NCBI RefSeq assembly: GCF_026914265.1
Contig: NC_069130.1
Span: 62,001-126,000 of the forward strand
Length of the DNA stretch: 64,000 bases
DNA from: Mya arenaria
Lineage: Eukaryota; Mollusca; Bivalvia; Myida; Myidae
Direction of reading: 5' to 3'
The notes under the pieces were generated by a model. It was not told where the DNA came from. It ran no database searches and saw only the letters and a list, made by a program, of their open reading frames with translations. The position numbers and the translations under genes were made by a program. Below, one piece after another: positions 24,052 through 37,499 of this stretch. Numbering within the stretch: the first letter of the stretch is position 1; each line of letters starts with the position of its first letter.

Positions 24052-24985
24052 AGAACACCTCGGCCATTTTCCATCGAAACCAACCTCGGTTGTATACTGA
24101 TACATCAGTAGAAGTAGTGCGTAAAAATAAATAATAGTATTAATTAATTGTAGTGTTTAAACGTGTCTTGTGTATTACTACGTCTAAATTGATTTCCATT
24201 GAAGAGTCTTACTGAATAAATAATTATGATTCCCAGGTGTAAGATCATCAAGTTTAATTGCTAAATTGAAATTACTACGCGAATAACCTGCAGCGTAGTT
24301 AAATGTTAAGATTTCTGACATTATAAACCGTCCATATACACCCGTGATTTATTTCAATTAACGAATTAATTGCGGGGTTGATGTCATTATCGGGGTATGA
24401 ACGCAATTGGGCTGGTCTAAGTGTGTGGAGTCCACGCGTACTTTGACCAGCCCAATTGCGTTCATATCCCCGATAATGACATCAACCCCGCAATTCATTC
24501 CTTATATTTACACAAATGGTTCATTATTTCATTCAAGAAACGTTAAATAAAAATCTTCATTTCATTTAGGATAACCTTTCTGTAATCCTTTCTTACCCAT
24601 TCTGTAAATAGGACGACCCGACTATAACAGGAAACATTTTTTTTCAAATGACGTCACAATAACGCGGGAAAAGATCAACCACTTGAAAGTCACTTTTAAA
24701 TGTAAAATTGAAACACTTTTGGCAACACTACATTTAAAATATAATAACTTAACATTTTCTTAAATGTTGATATATATTTTACGGGACCTGCTGACACAAT
24801 ACAAACAATAACAAGACCAATATTGTTCATGTACTGTATACTGTTATGCGATGAATTGCGATCCGAACATATCGGACGATGTTGCGTTCATCGATTGATA
24901 AACGCAGTTGCCGAAAGGCAGTTCATTTAAGGAATGGAAGTTGAGGTGTAAATATTGGAAAATGGCCGAAGAGTTCCGAATTAAT
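24052..24985. mobile_element. Decayed element with CTCGGCCATTTT ends (relative of 35297-35614)
   Basis: The left end (cacctcggccattttccatcg then aaaccaacctcggttgtat) matches the terminal repeat of the element at 35297. An inverted, weaker copy (gaaaatggccgaagagttcc) lies at 24957-24977. The pair would bound a 0.93-kb element that contains the separate hairpin at 24362. No flanking duplication could be found. Confidence 0.45.
24362..24500. repeat. Near-perfect inverted repeat with arms of about 54 bp
   Basis: The left arm (gcggggttgatgtcattatc, then ggtatgaacgcaattgggctggtc) is repeated inverted on the right with one indel and two or three mismatches, around a loop of about 25 bases. It is a foldback element or the compact core of a MITE. 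The near-identity of the arms suggests it is young or actively homogenised. Confidence 0.85.
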
Positions 24986-26085
24986 TTTACTATGGGTTTG
25001 CATTAACAAATCGTCAAAACGCAGCATACAGGCAACGAGAAATAATCAACGGGATATATACAAGACCTAGATCATATTATAGGGACACAATATGAGTTAC
25101 ACTTGATAGGTGCATATGAGTTTTTGTAATTTTAACGTATTATAATGTTTAACTATTTTGACTTGAATGATAAAAAAGCATGTTTTTCATTTAACTTTTA
25201 TTTATAAAAAATATACGCGATATTTTGGCGCGTTTTTAAACACGTTATTTGTGGCCACGTAGCTATTGAATGAAAACCCTATTATTTACGATAATGTTCT
25301 TTTTATCGATACATAAATCATACGATTTTTTTTTATTTTGATCATTACATTCGAATATGTTAAACAAAATAATGCATTAAACTGAATATATATTTTTTGT
25401 GCATTCTATCTAGACATTGCAACTTTAATATTTGGGTTGATCAATTGATTCGCCTAGCAACCAGTTGGGAATACGATACGATATTATACAGAAATGGTTC
25501 AAAATTTGTAAAGTACGCTACAATAGTTAACTGATAATGTAGTATCATTATACGATGCTATATGGTAAACTGTTTCGCGACAAATCACTCCATATTTGGT
25601 AACTATAAAGCTTTGATAAAGATAAAAAAAAAATGAATGTACATGTTTAACTAACTAATACACTGGAATGTCCCGTGCAATCTAACATATGTCAAGTTTT
25701 TAAGCTAATATGTACCGATAGTTAACTACTAAAAGTATTTAGATAAAAAAATAATTATTATACAATGCCATATGGAAAACTGTTTCGCGATAAATCACTC
25801 CATCTTTGATACATATACTATCATTACTTTTAGATGTACATGATAAACCAGTTAGCACACTGGAATGTTAAATGCTGCCTAAGTAATTTACAATACATAC
25901 AGAATAGCCCACGCGAACAGATGAGAAAACGAGTTACCATATGGCTCGTACTAATTCAGATATGAAATACGATTTTCATATCAATCTACAATAGTTTATA
26001 CCAGATATGAGTAAATGAGTGAATATTACCACATTATTGATAAAACAATCTGATTTATATACTACAATATGTTGAGATTTCATAC

Positions 26086-26320
26086 CTGATATTTTACATG
26101 CCAAATAATTCCAAGTCGTCTGCTCCCTGGAAATGTCTCGCTGAAATCCTGAATAATTTCCAATATTCACGTATGTCCCAGTGCCAGTGTCAAGTATTCC
26201 TGATACTCGGGGAATTCCTCGGCACGCCATTCCATGATCAATATCGATCTGTACTACGCATGCGCAGTGTGTGAAGCACGCGCTGTGACATTTACGAGAA
26301 GCAACATCAGACGACAATTC
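26086..26320 (-). other. Candidate 5' noncoding exon and promoter region of the transporter
   Basis: On the minus strand AAATATCAG|GTATGAAAT at 26086/26085 is a good donor, and an acceptor waits just before the transporter ATG at 23283-23282. The sequence to the right of the donor is less AT-rich than its surroundings, as first exons often are. There is no recognisable coding sequence. The right boundary is a guess. Confidence 0.3.
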
Positions 26321-26617
26321 CACCTCATTAGAAATCCAGGGGATGTTTTCTCCGATATTCTTAGAAAATTTCAGTATTTATATCGATTCGTCAATTGTAG
26401 TTCGTCATTTTGGGATGTGTATGTTCCGTATCAATTGTTGATATAAATAGGGTCTTTATTTGATAAAAACACTAGGTTCATTAAACGAAAAAAGAGCCTG
26501 CCTTTCTTTTTTTAGTCTATTAATTAACTTTTGCAATTTATACGCATTGCACAAAGAATTCATACACCATGGTTATTATCAGATAATGTGAACTTGTGAT
26601 TTTCTCAATTTATTTAA

Positions 26618-27199
26618 GGGCCGGCAGCGATGCAAAGTCGATTGAGGGACCAAAATTTTAAATGTTTTAAAAAACGGGAGTTGAGCATTATTTTACGAAA
26701 GAATTTTTTATCAGATTTCCAATCAAAAAACATTTACGTTTTCCCGGAAATGTATTAATACAAAAAGAATATATTTGTGGGTCAAATTTATCGAAACTGC
26801 CCATTTAACAATGTCTTGTGGCTTTATGTTGAATGCAGCTATTTTAAAAAAAAGATTTATGCATTTTTGTAAACCGGAAATGAATTTCATCCACGACATT
26901 TCATTACTTTGCTGAATAACTATCTTATTTGACAAGATATCATCAATATCTCTCAAGACATCGTTGAATATGTAGTCTTGGGAATTTTGATATAAAAACG
27001 TACTAATGGCGACAGACCTTTCCGTAACAATGTGAAAGCTTTTACTCCTGTTTAACTGATAACTAACCCAAAACATGTCGCCAAGAATAAATGTTTCGCT
27101 CCCAAAAAAAAATCGATCATGAAAGCTAAATTAAACATGTATATTTTACACGTTTAAAATGTTGACCTTCCCCACTCACTTTTGCATCGCTGCCGGCCC
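26618..27199. mobile_element. 582-bp element with 19-bp inverted ends and TTAA target duplication
   Basis: The ends read GGGCCGGCAGCGATGCAAA and its exact inverse TTTGCATCGCTGCCGGCCC, flanked on both sides by TTAA (26614-26617 and 27200-27203). A TTAA duplication is the hallmark of piggyBac-type transposition, although known piggyBac ends usually start CCC rather than GGG. The interior is AT-rich with one 117-codon open frame on the minus strand (27076-26723) that I do not recognise. There is no DDD transposase, so it is non-autonomous. Confidence 0.72.
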
Positions 27200-27315
27200 T
27201 TAAGGTAACGGTAAAGACAAAAACGAAACGTGAAACAACTGTTTTTAAAGTAGTCTGAGATAATTCAAGATTATGTACTGTACGCGAAAAAAATGCATAT
27301 ACATTACATTTATAT

Positions 27316-30300
27316 TATTCAGCCGTTAATTACACTGGACCAGTGCTGGCATATAAATACATATATGCTGTTCAGCCATTAATTACACTGGACCAGTGCT
27401 GGCATATAAATATATATATATGATGTTCAGCCGTTAATTAAACCGGACCAAGGCTGGCATATAAATACATATATGCTTTTCAGCCGTTCATTACACCGGA
27501 CCAGTGCTGGCATATAAAAACATATATGCTGTTCTGCCGTTAATTACACTGGACCAGGACTGGCATATAAATACATATATGCTGTTCTGCCGTTAATTAC
27601 ACTGGACCAGGGCTGGCATATAAATACATATATGCTGTTCAGCCGTTAATTACACTGGACCAGGACTGGCATATAAAAACATATATGCTGTTCAGCCGTT
27701 AATTACACTAGACCAGGACTGGCATATAAATACATATATGCTGTTCAGCCGTTAATTACACTGGACCAGGACTGGCATATAAATACATATATGCTGTTCA
27801 GCCGTTAATTACACTGGACCAGGGCTGGCATATAAATACATATATGCTGTTCAGCCGTTCATTACACCGGACCAGTGCTGGCATATAAAAACATATATGC
27901 TGTTCAGCCGTTAATTACACTGGACCAGGACTGGCATATAAATACATATATGCTGTTCAGCCGTTAATTACACTGGACCAGGACTGGCATATAAATACAT
28001 ATATGCTGTTCAACCGTTAATTACACTGGACCAGTGCTGGCATATAAATACATATATGCTGTTCAGCCGTTCATTACACCGGACGAGTGCTGGCATATAA
28101 AAACATATATGCTGTTCAGCCGTTAATTACACTGGACCAGGACTGGCATATAAAAACATATATGCTGTTCAGCCGTTAATTACACTGGACCAGTGCTGGC
28201 ATATAAATACATATATGCTGTTCAGCCGTTAATTACACTGGACCAGTGCTGGCATATAAAAACATATATGCTGTTCAGCCGTTAATTACACTGGACCAGG
28301 ACTGGCATATAAATACATATATGCTGTTCAGCCGTTAATTACACCGGACCAGTGCTGGCATATAAAAACATATATGCTGTTCAGCCGTTCATTACACCGG
28401 ACCAGTGCTGGCATATAAAAACATATATGCTGTTCAGCCGTTAATTACACTGGACCAGGACTGGCATATAAATACATATATGCTGTTCAACCGTTAATTA
28501 CACCGGACCAGGAATGGCATATAATTACATATATGCTGTTCAGCCGTTAATTACACTGGACCAGGACTGGCATATAAAAACATATATGCTGTTCAGCCGT
28601 TCATTACACCGGACCAGTGCTGGCATATAAAAACATATATGCTGTTCAGCCGTTAATTACACTGGACCAGGACTGGCATATAAATACATATATGCTGTTC
28701 AGCCGTTAATTACACTGGACCAGGACTGGCATATAAATACATATATGCTGTTCAGCCGTTAATTACACTGGACCAGTGCTGGCATATAAATACATATATG
28801 CTGTTCAGCCGTTAATTACACTGGACCAGTGCTGGCATATAAATACATATATGCTGTTCAGCCGTTAATTACACTGGACCAGGACTGGCATATAAATACA
28901 TATATGCTGTTCAGCCGTTAATTACACTGGACCAGTGCTGGCATATAAATACATATATGCTGTTCAGCCGTTAATTACACTGGACCAGTGCTGGCATATA
29001 AATACATATATGCTGTTCAACCGTTAATTACACTGGACCAGTGCTGGCATATAAATACATATATGCTGTTCAACCGTTAATTACACCGGACCAGGACTGG
29101 CATATAAATACATATATGCTGTTCAGCCGTTAATTACACTGGACCAGTGCTGGCATATAAATACATATATGCTGTTCAACCGTTAATTACACCGGACCAG
29201 TGCTGGCATATAAGTACATATATGCTGTTCAGCCGTTAATTACACTGGACCAGGACTGGCATATAAATACATATATGCTGTTCAGCCGTTACTTACACAG
29301 GACCAGTGCTGGCATATAAGTACATATATGCTGTTCAGCCGTTACTTACACAGGACCAGTGCTGGCATATAAAAACATATATGCTGTTCAGCCGTTAATT
29401 ACACCGGACCAGTGCTGGCATATAAAAACATATATGCTGTTCAGCCGTTAATTACACCGGACCAGTGCTGGCATATAAAAACATATATGCTGTTCAGCCG
29501 TTAATTACACCGGACCAGTGCTGGCATATAAGTACATATATGCTGTTCAGCCGTTAATTACACCGGACCAGTGCTGGCATATAAAAACATATATGCTGTT
29601 CAGCCGTTAATTACACCGGACCAGTGCTGGCATATAAAAACATATATGCTGTTCAGCCGTTAATTACACTGGACCAGGACTGGCATATAAATACATATAT
29701 GCTGTTCAACCGTTAATTACACTGGACCAGTGCTGGCATATAAATATATATATATGATGTTCAGCCGTTAATTAAACCGGACCAGTGCTGGCATATAAAT
29801 ACATATATGCTTTTCAGCCGTTCATTACACCGGACCAGTGCTGGCATATAAATACATATATGCTGTTCTGCCGTTAATTACACCGGACCAGTGCTGGCAT
29901 ATAAATACATATATGCTTTTCTGCCGTTAATTACACTGGACCAGGACTGGCATATAAATACATATATGCTGTTCAGCCGTTCACTACACTGGACCAGGAC
30001 TGGCATATAAATACATATATGCTGTTCTGCCGTTAATTACACTGGACCAGGACTGGCATATAAATACATATATGCATTTCAACCGTTAATTACACTGGAC
30101 CAGTGCTGGCATATAAATACATATATGCTGTTCAACCGTTAATTACACCGGACCAGTGCTGGCATATAAGTACATATATGCTGTTCAGCCGTTAATTACA
30201 CTGGACCAGGACTGGCATATAAATACATATATGCTGTTCAGCCGTTACTTACACAGGACCAGTGCTGGCATATAAGTACATATATGCTGTTCAGCCGTTA

Positions 30301-33300
30301 CTTACACAGGACCAGTGCTGGCATATAAAAACATATATGCTGTTCAGCCGTTAATTACACCGGACCAGTGCTGGCATATAAAAACATATATGCTGTTCAG
30401 CCGTTAATTACACCGGACCAGTGCTGGCATATAAAAACATATATGCTGTTCAGCCGTTAATTACACCGGACCAGTGCTGGCATATAAGTACATATATGCT
30501 GTTCAGCCGTTAATTACACCGGACCAGTGCTGGCATATAAAAACATATATGCTGTTCAGCCGTTAATTACACCGGACCAGTGCTGGCATATAAAAACATA
30601 TATGCTGTTCAGCCGTTAATTACACTGGACCAGGACTGGCATATAAATACATATATGCTGTTCAACCGTTAATTACACTGGACCAGTGCTGGCATATAAA
30701 TATATATATATGATGTTCAGCCGTTAATTAAACCGGACCAGTGCTGGCATATAAATACATATATGCTTTTCAGCCGTTCATTACACCGGACCAGTGCTGG
30801 CATATAAATACATATATGCTGTTCTGCCGTTAATTACACCGGACCAGTGCTGGCATATAAATACATATATGCTGTTCTGCCGTTAATTACACTGGACCAG
30901 GACTGGCATATAAATACATATATGCTGTTCAGCCGTTCACTACACTGGACCAGGACTGGCATATAAATACATATATGCTGTTCAGCCGTTCACTACACCG
31001 GACCAGTGCTGGCATATAAATACATATATGCTGTTCAACCGTTCATTACACCGGACCAGTGCTGGCATATAAATACATATATGCTGTTCAGCCGTTCATT
31101 ACACCGGACCAGTGCTGGCATATAAATACATATATGCTGTTCAACCGTTAATTACACCGGACCAGGGATGGCATATAAGTACATATATGCTGTTCAGCCG
31201 TTAATTACACCGGACCAGTGCTGGCATATAAATACATATATGCTGTTCAACCGTTAATTACACCGGACCAGGGATGGCATATAAGTACATATATGCTGTT
31301 CAGCCGTTAATTACACCGGACCAGGGATGGCATATAAATACATATATGCTGTTCAGCCGTTCACTACACCGGACCAGTGCTGGCATATAAATACATATAT
31401 GCTGTTCAACCGTTAATTACACCGGACGAGTGCTGGCATATAAATACATACATGCTGTTCAGCCGTTAATTACACCGGACCAGTGCTGGCATATAAATAC
31501 ATATATGCTGTTCAGCCGTTAATTACACCGGACGAGTGCTGGCATATAAATACATATATGCTGTTCAACCGTTAATTACACCGGACCAGGGATGGCATAT
31601 AAGCACATATATGCTGTTCAGCCGTTAATTACACCGGACATGGGATGGCATATAAATACATATATGCTGTTCAGCCGTTCACTACACCGGACCAGGGCTG
31701 GCATATAAATACATATATGCTGTTCAACCGTTAATTACACCGGACGAGTGCTGGCATATAAATACATACATGCTGTTCTGCCGTTAATTACACCGGACCA
31801 GTGCTGGCATATAAATACATATATGCTGTTCAGCCGTTAATTACACCGGACGAGTGCTGGCATATAAATACATATATGCTGTTCAACCGTTAATTACACC
31901 GGACGAGTGCTGGCATATAAATACATATATGCTGTTCAGCCGTTAATTACACCGGACCAGGACTGGCATATAAATACATATATGCTGTTCTGCCGTTAAT
32001 TACACTGGACCAGGACTGGCATATAAATACATATATGCTGTTCTGCCGTTAATTACACTGGACCAGGACTGGCATATAAATACATATATGCTGTTCAACC
32101 GTTAATTACACCGGACCAGTGCTGGCACATAAATACATATATGCTGTTCAGCCGTTAATTACACCGGACGAGTGCTGGCATATAAATACATATATGCTGT
32201 TCAACCGTTAATAACACCGGACGAGTGCTGGCATATAAATACATATATGCTGTTCAGCCGTTAATTACACTGGACCAGGACTGGCATATAAATACATATA
32301 TGCTGTTCAGCCGTTAATTACACTGGACCAGTGCTGGCATATAAATATATATATGCTTTTCAGCCGTTCATTACACCGGACCAGTGCTGGCATATAAATA
32401 CATATATGCTGTTCAGCCGTTCACTACACCGGACCAGTGCTGGCATATAAATACATATATGCTGTTCAGCCGTTAATTACACTGGACCAGTGCTGGCATA
32501 TAAATACATATATGCTTTTCAGCCGTTCATTTCACCGGACCAGTGCTGGCATATAAATATATATATGCTGTTCAGCCGTTAATTACACTGGACCAGTGCT
32601 GGCATATAAATACATATATGCTGTTCAGCCGTTAATTACACCGGACCAGTGCTGGCATGTAAATACATATATGCTGTTCAGCCGTTCACTACACCGGACC
32701 AGTGCTGGCATATAAATACATATATGCTGTTCAGCCGTTAATTACACTGGACCAGTGCTGGCATATAAATACATATATGCTTTTCAGCCGTTCATTACAC
32801 CGGACCAGTGCTGGCATATAAATACATATATGCTGTTCAGCCGTTCACTACACCGGACCAGTGCTGGCATATAAATACATATATGCTGTTCAGCCGTTAA
32901 TTACACTGGACCAGGGTTGACATATAAATACATATATGCTGTTCAGCCGTTAATTACACTGGACCAGTGCTGGCATATAAGTACATATATGCTGTTCAGC
33001 CGTTAATTACACTGGACCAGTGCTGGCATATAAGTACATATATGCTTTTCAGCCGTTCATTACACTGGACCAGTGCTGGCATATAAATACATATATGCTG
33101 TTCAGCCGTTCATTACACCGGACCAGTGCTGGCATATAAATACATATATGCTGTTCAGCCGTTCATTACACCGGACCAGTGTTGGCATATAAATACATAT
33201 ATGCTGTTCAGCCGTTCACTACACTGGACCAGTGCTGGCATATAAATACATATATGCTGTTCAGCCGTTCACTACACTGGACCAGTGCTGGCATATAAGT

Positions 33301-34297
33301 ACATATATGCTGTTCAGCCGTTCACTACACTGGACCAGTGCTGGCATATAAATACATATATGCTGTTCAGCCGTTCACTACACTGGACCAGTGCTGGCAT
33401 ATAAATACATATATGCTGTTCAGCCGTTCATTACACTGGACCAGTGCTGGCATATAAGTACATATATGCTGTTCAGCCGTTAATTACACTGGACCAGTGC
33501 TGGCATATAAATACATATATGCTGTTCAGCCGTTCACTACACTGGACCAGTGCTGGCATATAAATACATATATGCTGTTCAGCCGTTCATTACACCGGAC
33601 CAGTGCTGGCATATAAATACATATATGCTGTTCAGCCGTTCACTACACTGGACCAGTGCTGCTGTTCAGCCGTTCATAACTCTGGACCAAGGCTGGCATA
33701 TAAGTACATATATGCTGTTCAGCCGTTAATTACACTGGACCAGTGCTGGCATATAAGTACATATATGCTGTTCAGCCGTTAATTACACTGGACCAGGGCT
33801 GGCATATAAATACATATATGCTGTTCAGCCGTTAATTACACTGGACCAGTGCTGGCATATAAGTACATATATGCTGTTCAGCCGTTAATTACACTGGACC
33901 AGGGCTGGCTTATAAATACATATATGCTGTTCAACCGTTAATTACACCGGACCAGGGCTGGCATATAAATACATATATGCTGTTCAACCGTTAATTACAC
34001 CGGACCAGGGCTGGCATATAAATACATATATGCTGTTCAGCCGTTAATTACACCGGACCAGTGCTGTCATATAAATACATATATGCTGTTCAGCCGTTAA
34101 TTACACTGGACCAGTGCTGGCATATAAATACATATATGCTGTTCAGCCGTTAATTACACTGGACCAGTGCTGTCATATAAATACATATATGCTGTTCAGC
34201 CGTTAATTACACCGGACCAGGGCTTGCATATAAATACATATATGCTGTTCAGCCGTTATTTACACTGGACCAGTGCTGGCATATAAATACATATACG
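27316..34297. repeat. 53-bp minisatellite, about 130 copies over 7 kb
   Basis: The unit is CATATAAATACATATATGCT, then GTTCAGCCGTTAATTACACT, then GGACCAGTGCTGG. Units differ at a few diagnostic sites: CACTGG/CACCGG, CAGTGC/CAGGAC/CAGGGC, TTAATTA/TTCATTA/TTCACTA, and TAAATAC/TAAGTAC/TAAAAAC. Subtypes cluster. A longer TATATATATATGATG variant occurs three times (about 27410, 29745 and 30700). One unit near 33650 is internally deleted. The array contains no gene. Confidence 0.97.
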
Positions 34298-34514
34298 TAT
34301 ACTGAATTAATTAATTACACTGTACTAAGGGTGTTATCAAAATACATGTTTAGTATTTAGGCGTTGATTACATTGTACAGTTGTTGCTGTCAGCCAGGAA
34401 AAGGACCTTGCTTGAGCAAGGCCGAACCTGTTATGACGCAAGTGAGTGTCTACTCTGGAGTCTAAATCTTGATGTCAGTCTTTCGGTTCAATTTACCTGT
34501 TAATCATTCTGCAT

Positions 34515-34945
<431 letters not shown>

Positions 34946-35296
34946 TAGTAGCAGGTTATCGTAGCTTGAACGAAATGCTGACGTTTCCGATCAAATACAT
35001 TTTGCACAACTTGAGTATATAGTCATCGAAGTTAATAGCGCATGGTTATTAGATGATCAAATTGAGTTTGGAATCACTTAGGCCCATCTTACAAAAGAAA
35101 ACAGAACAGAGATACGATTTATTGAATATAAATATAAATACAAATAATAATAACACATACCTTCAGGTATACAAATAATGCAGAATGAAACAAGCAGTTA
35201 TAATACAGAAGCAAACATATTCAAACATGTTTTATCAAATCAACATAAGCATTAATGTTCAAATTTCTTATTTCATTAGTTTTAGTTATAAATGTA

Positions 35297-35614
35297 CATT
35301 CGGAACTCCTCGGCCATTTTTATAGAAAACAACCTCGGATGTATTTGGACGGTTTACATACTCAAAAAGAGGTACGTTTAAGCCCGCTGAAAGTAGATCG
35401 CGTAGTAATTTTATTTTAGCAGTTAAACTTTATGACGTAACTCTTGGAAATCTTAATGATGTTTGCAATAATTCACTTCACTGACAATCAATTTAAACTT
35501 AGATCAATAAATACAACTATAAAACACAACATTTAATTAATGATATACTTCAACTGATGTACCGGCATACATCCGAGGTTGTTTTCGATAAAAATGGCCG
35601 AGGAGCTCCGAATG
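35297..35614. mobile_element. 318-bp MITE with ~50-bp inverted ends and 9-bp target duplication (Mutator-like)
   Basis: The left end CATTCGGAACTCCTCGGCCA continues TTTTTAT(A)GAAAACAACC and TCGGATGTAT. The right end is its inverse with two or three differences. ATAAATGTA flanks both sides (35288-35296 and 35615-35623). A 9-bp duplication with long terminal inverted repeats fits the Mutator/MULE superfamily. No coding sequence. Confidence 0.78.
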
Positions 35615-35624
35615 ATAAATGTAC

Positions 35625-36678
35625 TGGCGTGTTTTTCCACCAATCGTGCTTAAACGAAAACACCTCTAGCAATGTCCATACAGTTGAATGTCATGTCGAG
35701 TATTGGTATAAAACGCCATCTAATTTCCTAATAAAAAATCTTTAAAACTCTTAATTAAACTCTGATTCAATGGCTCGTAAGATATTAACACACATATTAA
35801 ACAATGTTTTTCGTCTAACCACGTTGCGTTTCATACATCCAGTTTCCATACATAGTACAACACACACACTTTATCGATTGCCTTAAAAATGAAACCTGCG
35901 CATTTAGTTTATTAATTTTATGTCATTGGTTGTTATGAGTCGCAGCCACATATGGTTCCCGAAAGCCATGTTCCACTTTCTTTCTTAAGCGCAGCATTAA
36001 GTGGCTTATTTCATTGAGGCAAATTTCATACTTAATCTTGTTTTGAAAATCATAATTATAACTTCCTTTTGAATTCAACAATATCTTCAATGTGTAAAAA
36101 AAACACACATCTAAAGCATTGAGCCAAAGGTCATACTAAGTCTTGGCTTTATTAAAAATAAGAATAAATATTGATTATAATGATAACTTTCTATAAAAAT
36201 CCACAATCTCTTAAACATGTCAACATCAAACAAACCATAATAAAACGAAAAAAAATGAGCTTAACTTAATCCGGTTAAATTGGAAATTGGGGCCGTACAT
36301 ACTTGTTTTTTACTTCAGCATAATAATATTAGACAGGGACACATTGACTGTTCTGTTTTCATTACATCTGCTTCAATTTAGCAAAACACAAACAAATAAC
36401 AGGCAGAAGTTGGTTATCATAGTATGTTTATTTTAGAAGAAGAAAAAATGCATTGCTAAATTGCACGCCCTCAATGTTTAGGTTTTACAAGCACTCATAT
36501 TAGTTCAAAAATATTCCAAGTTTGGCAGTTATGCATCCATGAAATCACAAATTAGTTCAGGCTCAGCTGGACGACAGTGTCCTGGTTGGCTTTGAATATG
36601 TATTTACATTGAGCTTCCGTGATACACCTCCATTGTATTATACTTGTTTTTAAGTTTCTGGCTGTGAAGTACGAAAAA
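35625..36678. other. 3' flank of TRIM-like gene A; no further gene recognised
   Basis: Apart from the conserved block at 36519-36640 (separate entry), this stretch shares the phrase tatggttcccgaaag (35950) with a position near 51740 downstream of gene B. This points to a common ancestral 3' region. TTTATT at 36426 could supply a minus-strand AATAAA signal. Confidence 0.4.
36519..36640 (-). other. Conserved propeller-blade-like remnant downstream of gene A stop
   Basis: The block gcagttatgcatccatgaaa, then tcaca.att.gttcaggctcag, then ctggacgaca is strongly conserved with 59998-60105 downstream of gene C, and more weakly with 52050-52110 downstream of gene B. On the minus strand it reads KANQDTVVQLSLN then a stop, resembling the strand pattern of the propeller blades (for example SKTVSQLSLQGELLHTF). 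It looks like a partial blade or lost exon now in the 3'UTR. Confidence 0.45.
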
Positions 36679-37499
36679 TTATATAAGCTTGTAAACACAC
36701 ACATGATCATTCTCCCCTCCAACGACGAGTGTCTTCTGTGTCGGACAGAAAGCCACAGTAAGTGGACACTTTATCCCATCGTTTGTCCCCAGCATAGTCT
36801 TAATTCTTCCGTCACGCCCGGAAATCACAATCACCGTGTTGCTGTCATGGCAAACGACGATCACCTGGCTCCCGTCGACGTCCACGAGAGCTTGAGACAG
36901 CGCATTGTGTGAAAAAGTGTGTAGCAGCTCACCTTGTAGGCTCAGCTGGGACACCGTTTTACTGTCGTTATCTGCTACGTATATTGTGCTGACATCGTCA
37001 CGGCTTATGATCAAGCACTGCGGATCACGAAAAACTTCTTTTTGGAGGGTTGTATTGTCGAAGGTTTGTAAAATATCCCCATTCACGGTTCTTACTTCTA
37101 TTCGAGGCGTCGGTTCCTTAAATATCAAGTAAAGCCTACCATCACTGAGAGCTATTCCCTTACACCACCCATCAACAAAGATGCATGATATTGATGCAAT
37201 TGTCAGTGCGTTCCTTGTGCTGATGAACTTGATCGTGGAAAAATTCAGTCCCATTAGAGTAACGGCGGCCATGTCATCCGGCTGCACGAAGACATCCCAG
37301 GGTGAACCGTCCACATCCAGACGGGCGCTCACCTTGCCGGTTGTCAGGTCTAAGGTTTTCACACATCGATTGTTGCAGTCAGCAAGGAGGAGGGTACCGG
37401 GCCTGATGAAGGCCGAGCCTGATATATGGCAATCTTCTTTGTCATCCGGGTGCTTGATGTTCATGTTATCCTTGGGGTTTCGCTTAGCCGTGAAAAAGT
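36679..37499 (-). CDS. Gene A exon 2: beta-propeller domain
   Basis: 821 nt from acceptor attacag. The split Asp codon gives DFFTAKRNPKD, then ISGSAFIRPGTLLLADCNNR opens the first blade. Blades include TIYVADNDSKTVSQLSLQG and VCVYKLI at the end. The DFF(T/S)A start is identical in all three paralogues, which fixes the acceptor. Confidence 0.9.

Noticed and set aside
26723-27076. 117-codon open frame as a transposase
   Set aside because: No catalytic motif or known domain is visible; it is AT-rich and could be chance within the TTAA-flanked element.
18510-34297. CRISPR-like regular repeats
   Set aside because: The units are contiguous tandem repeats with no unique spacers and the genome is eukaryotic.
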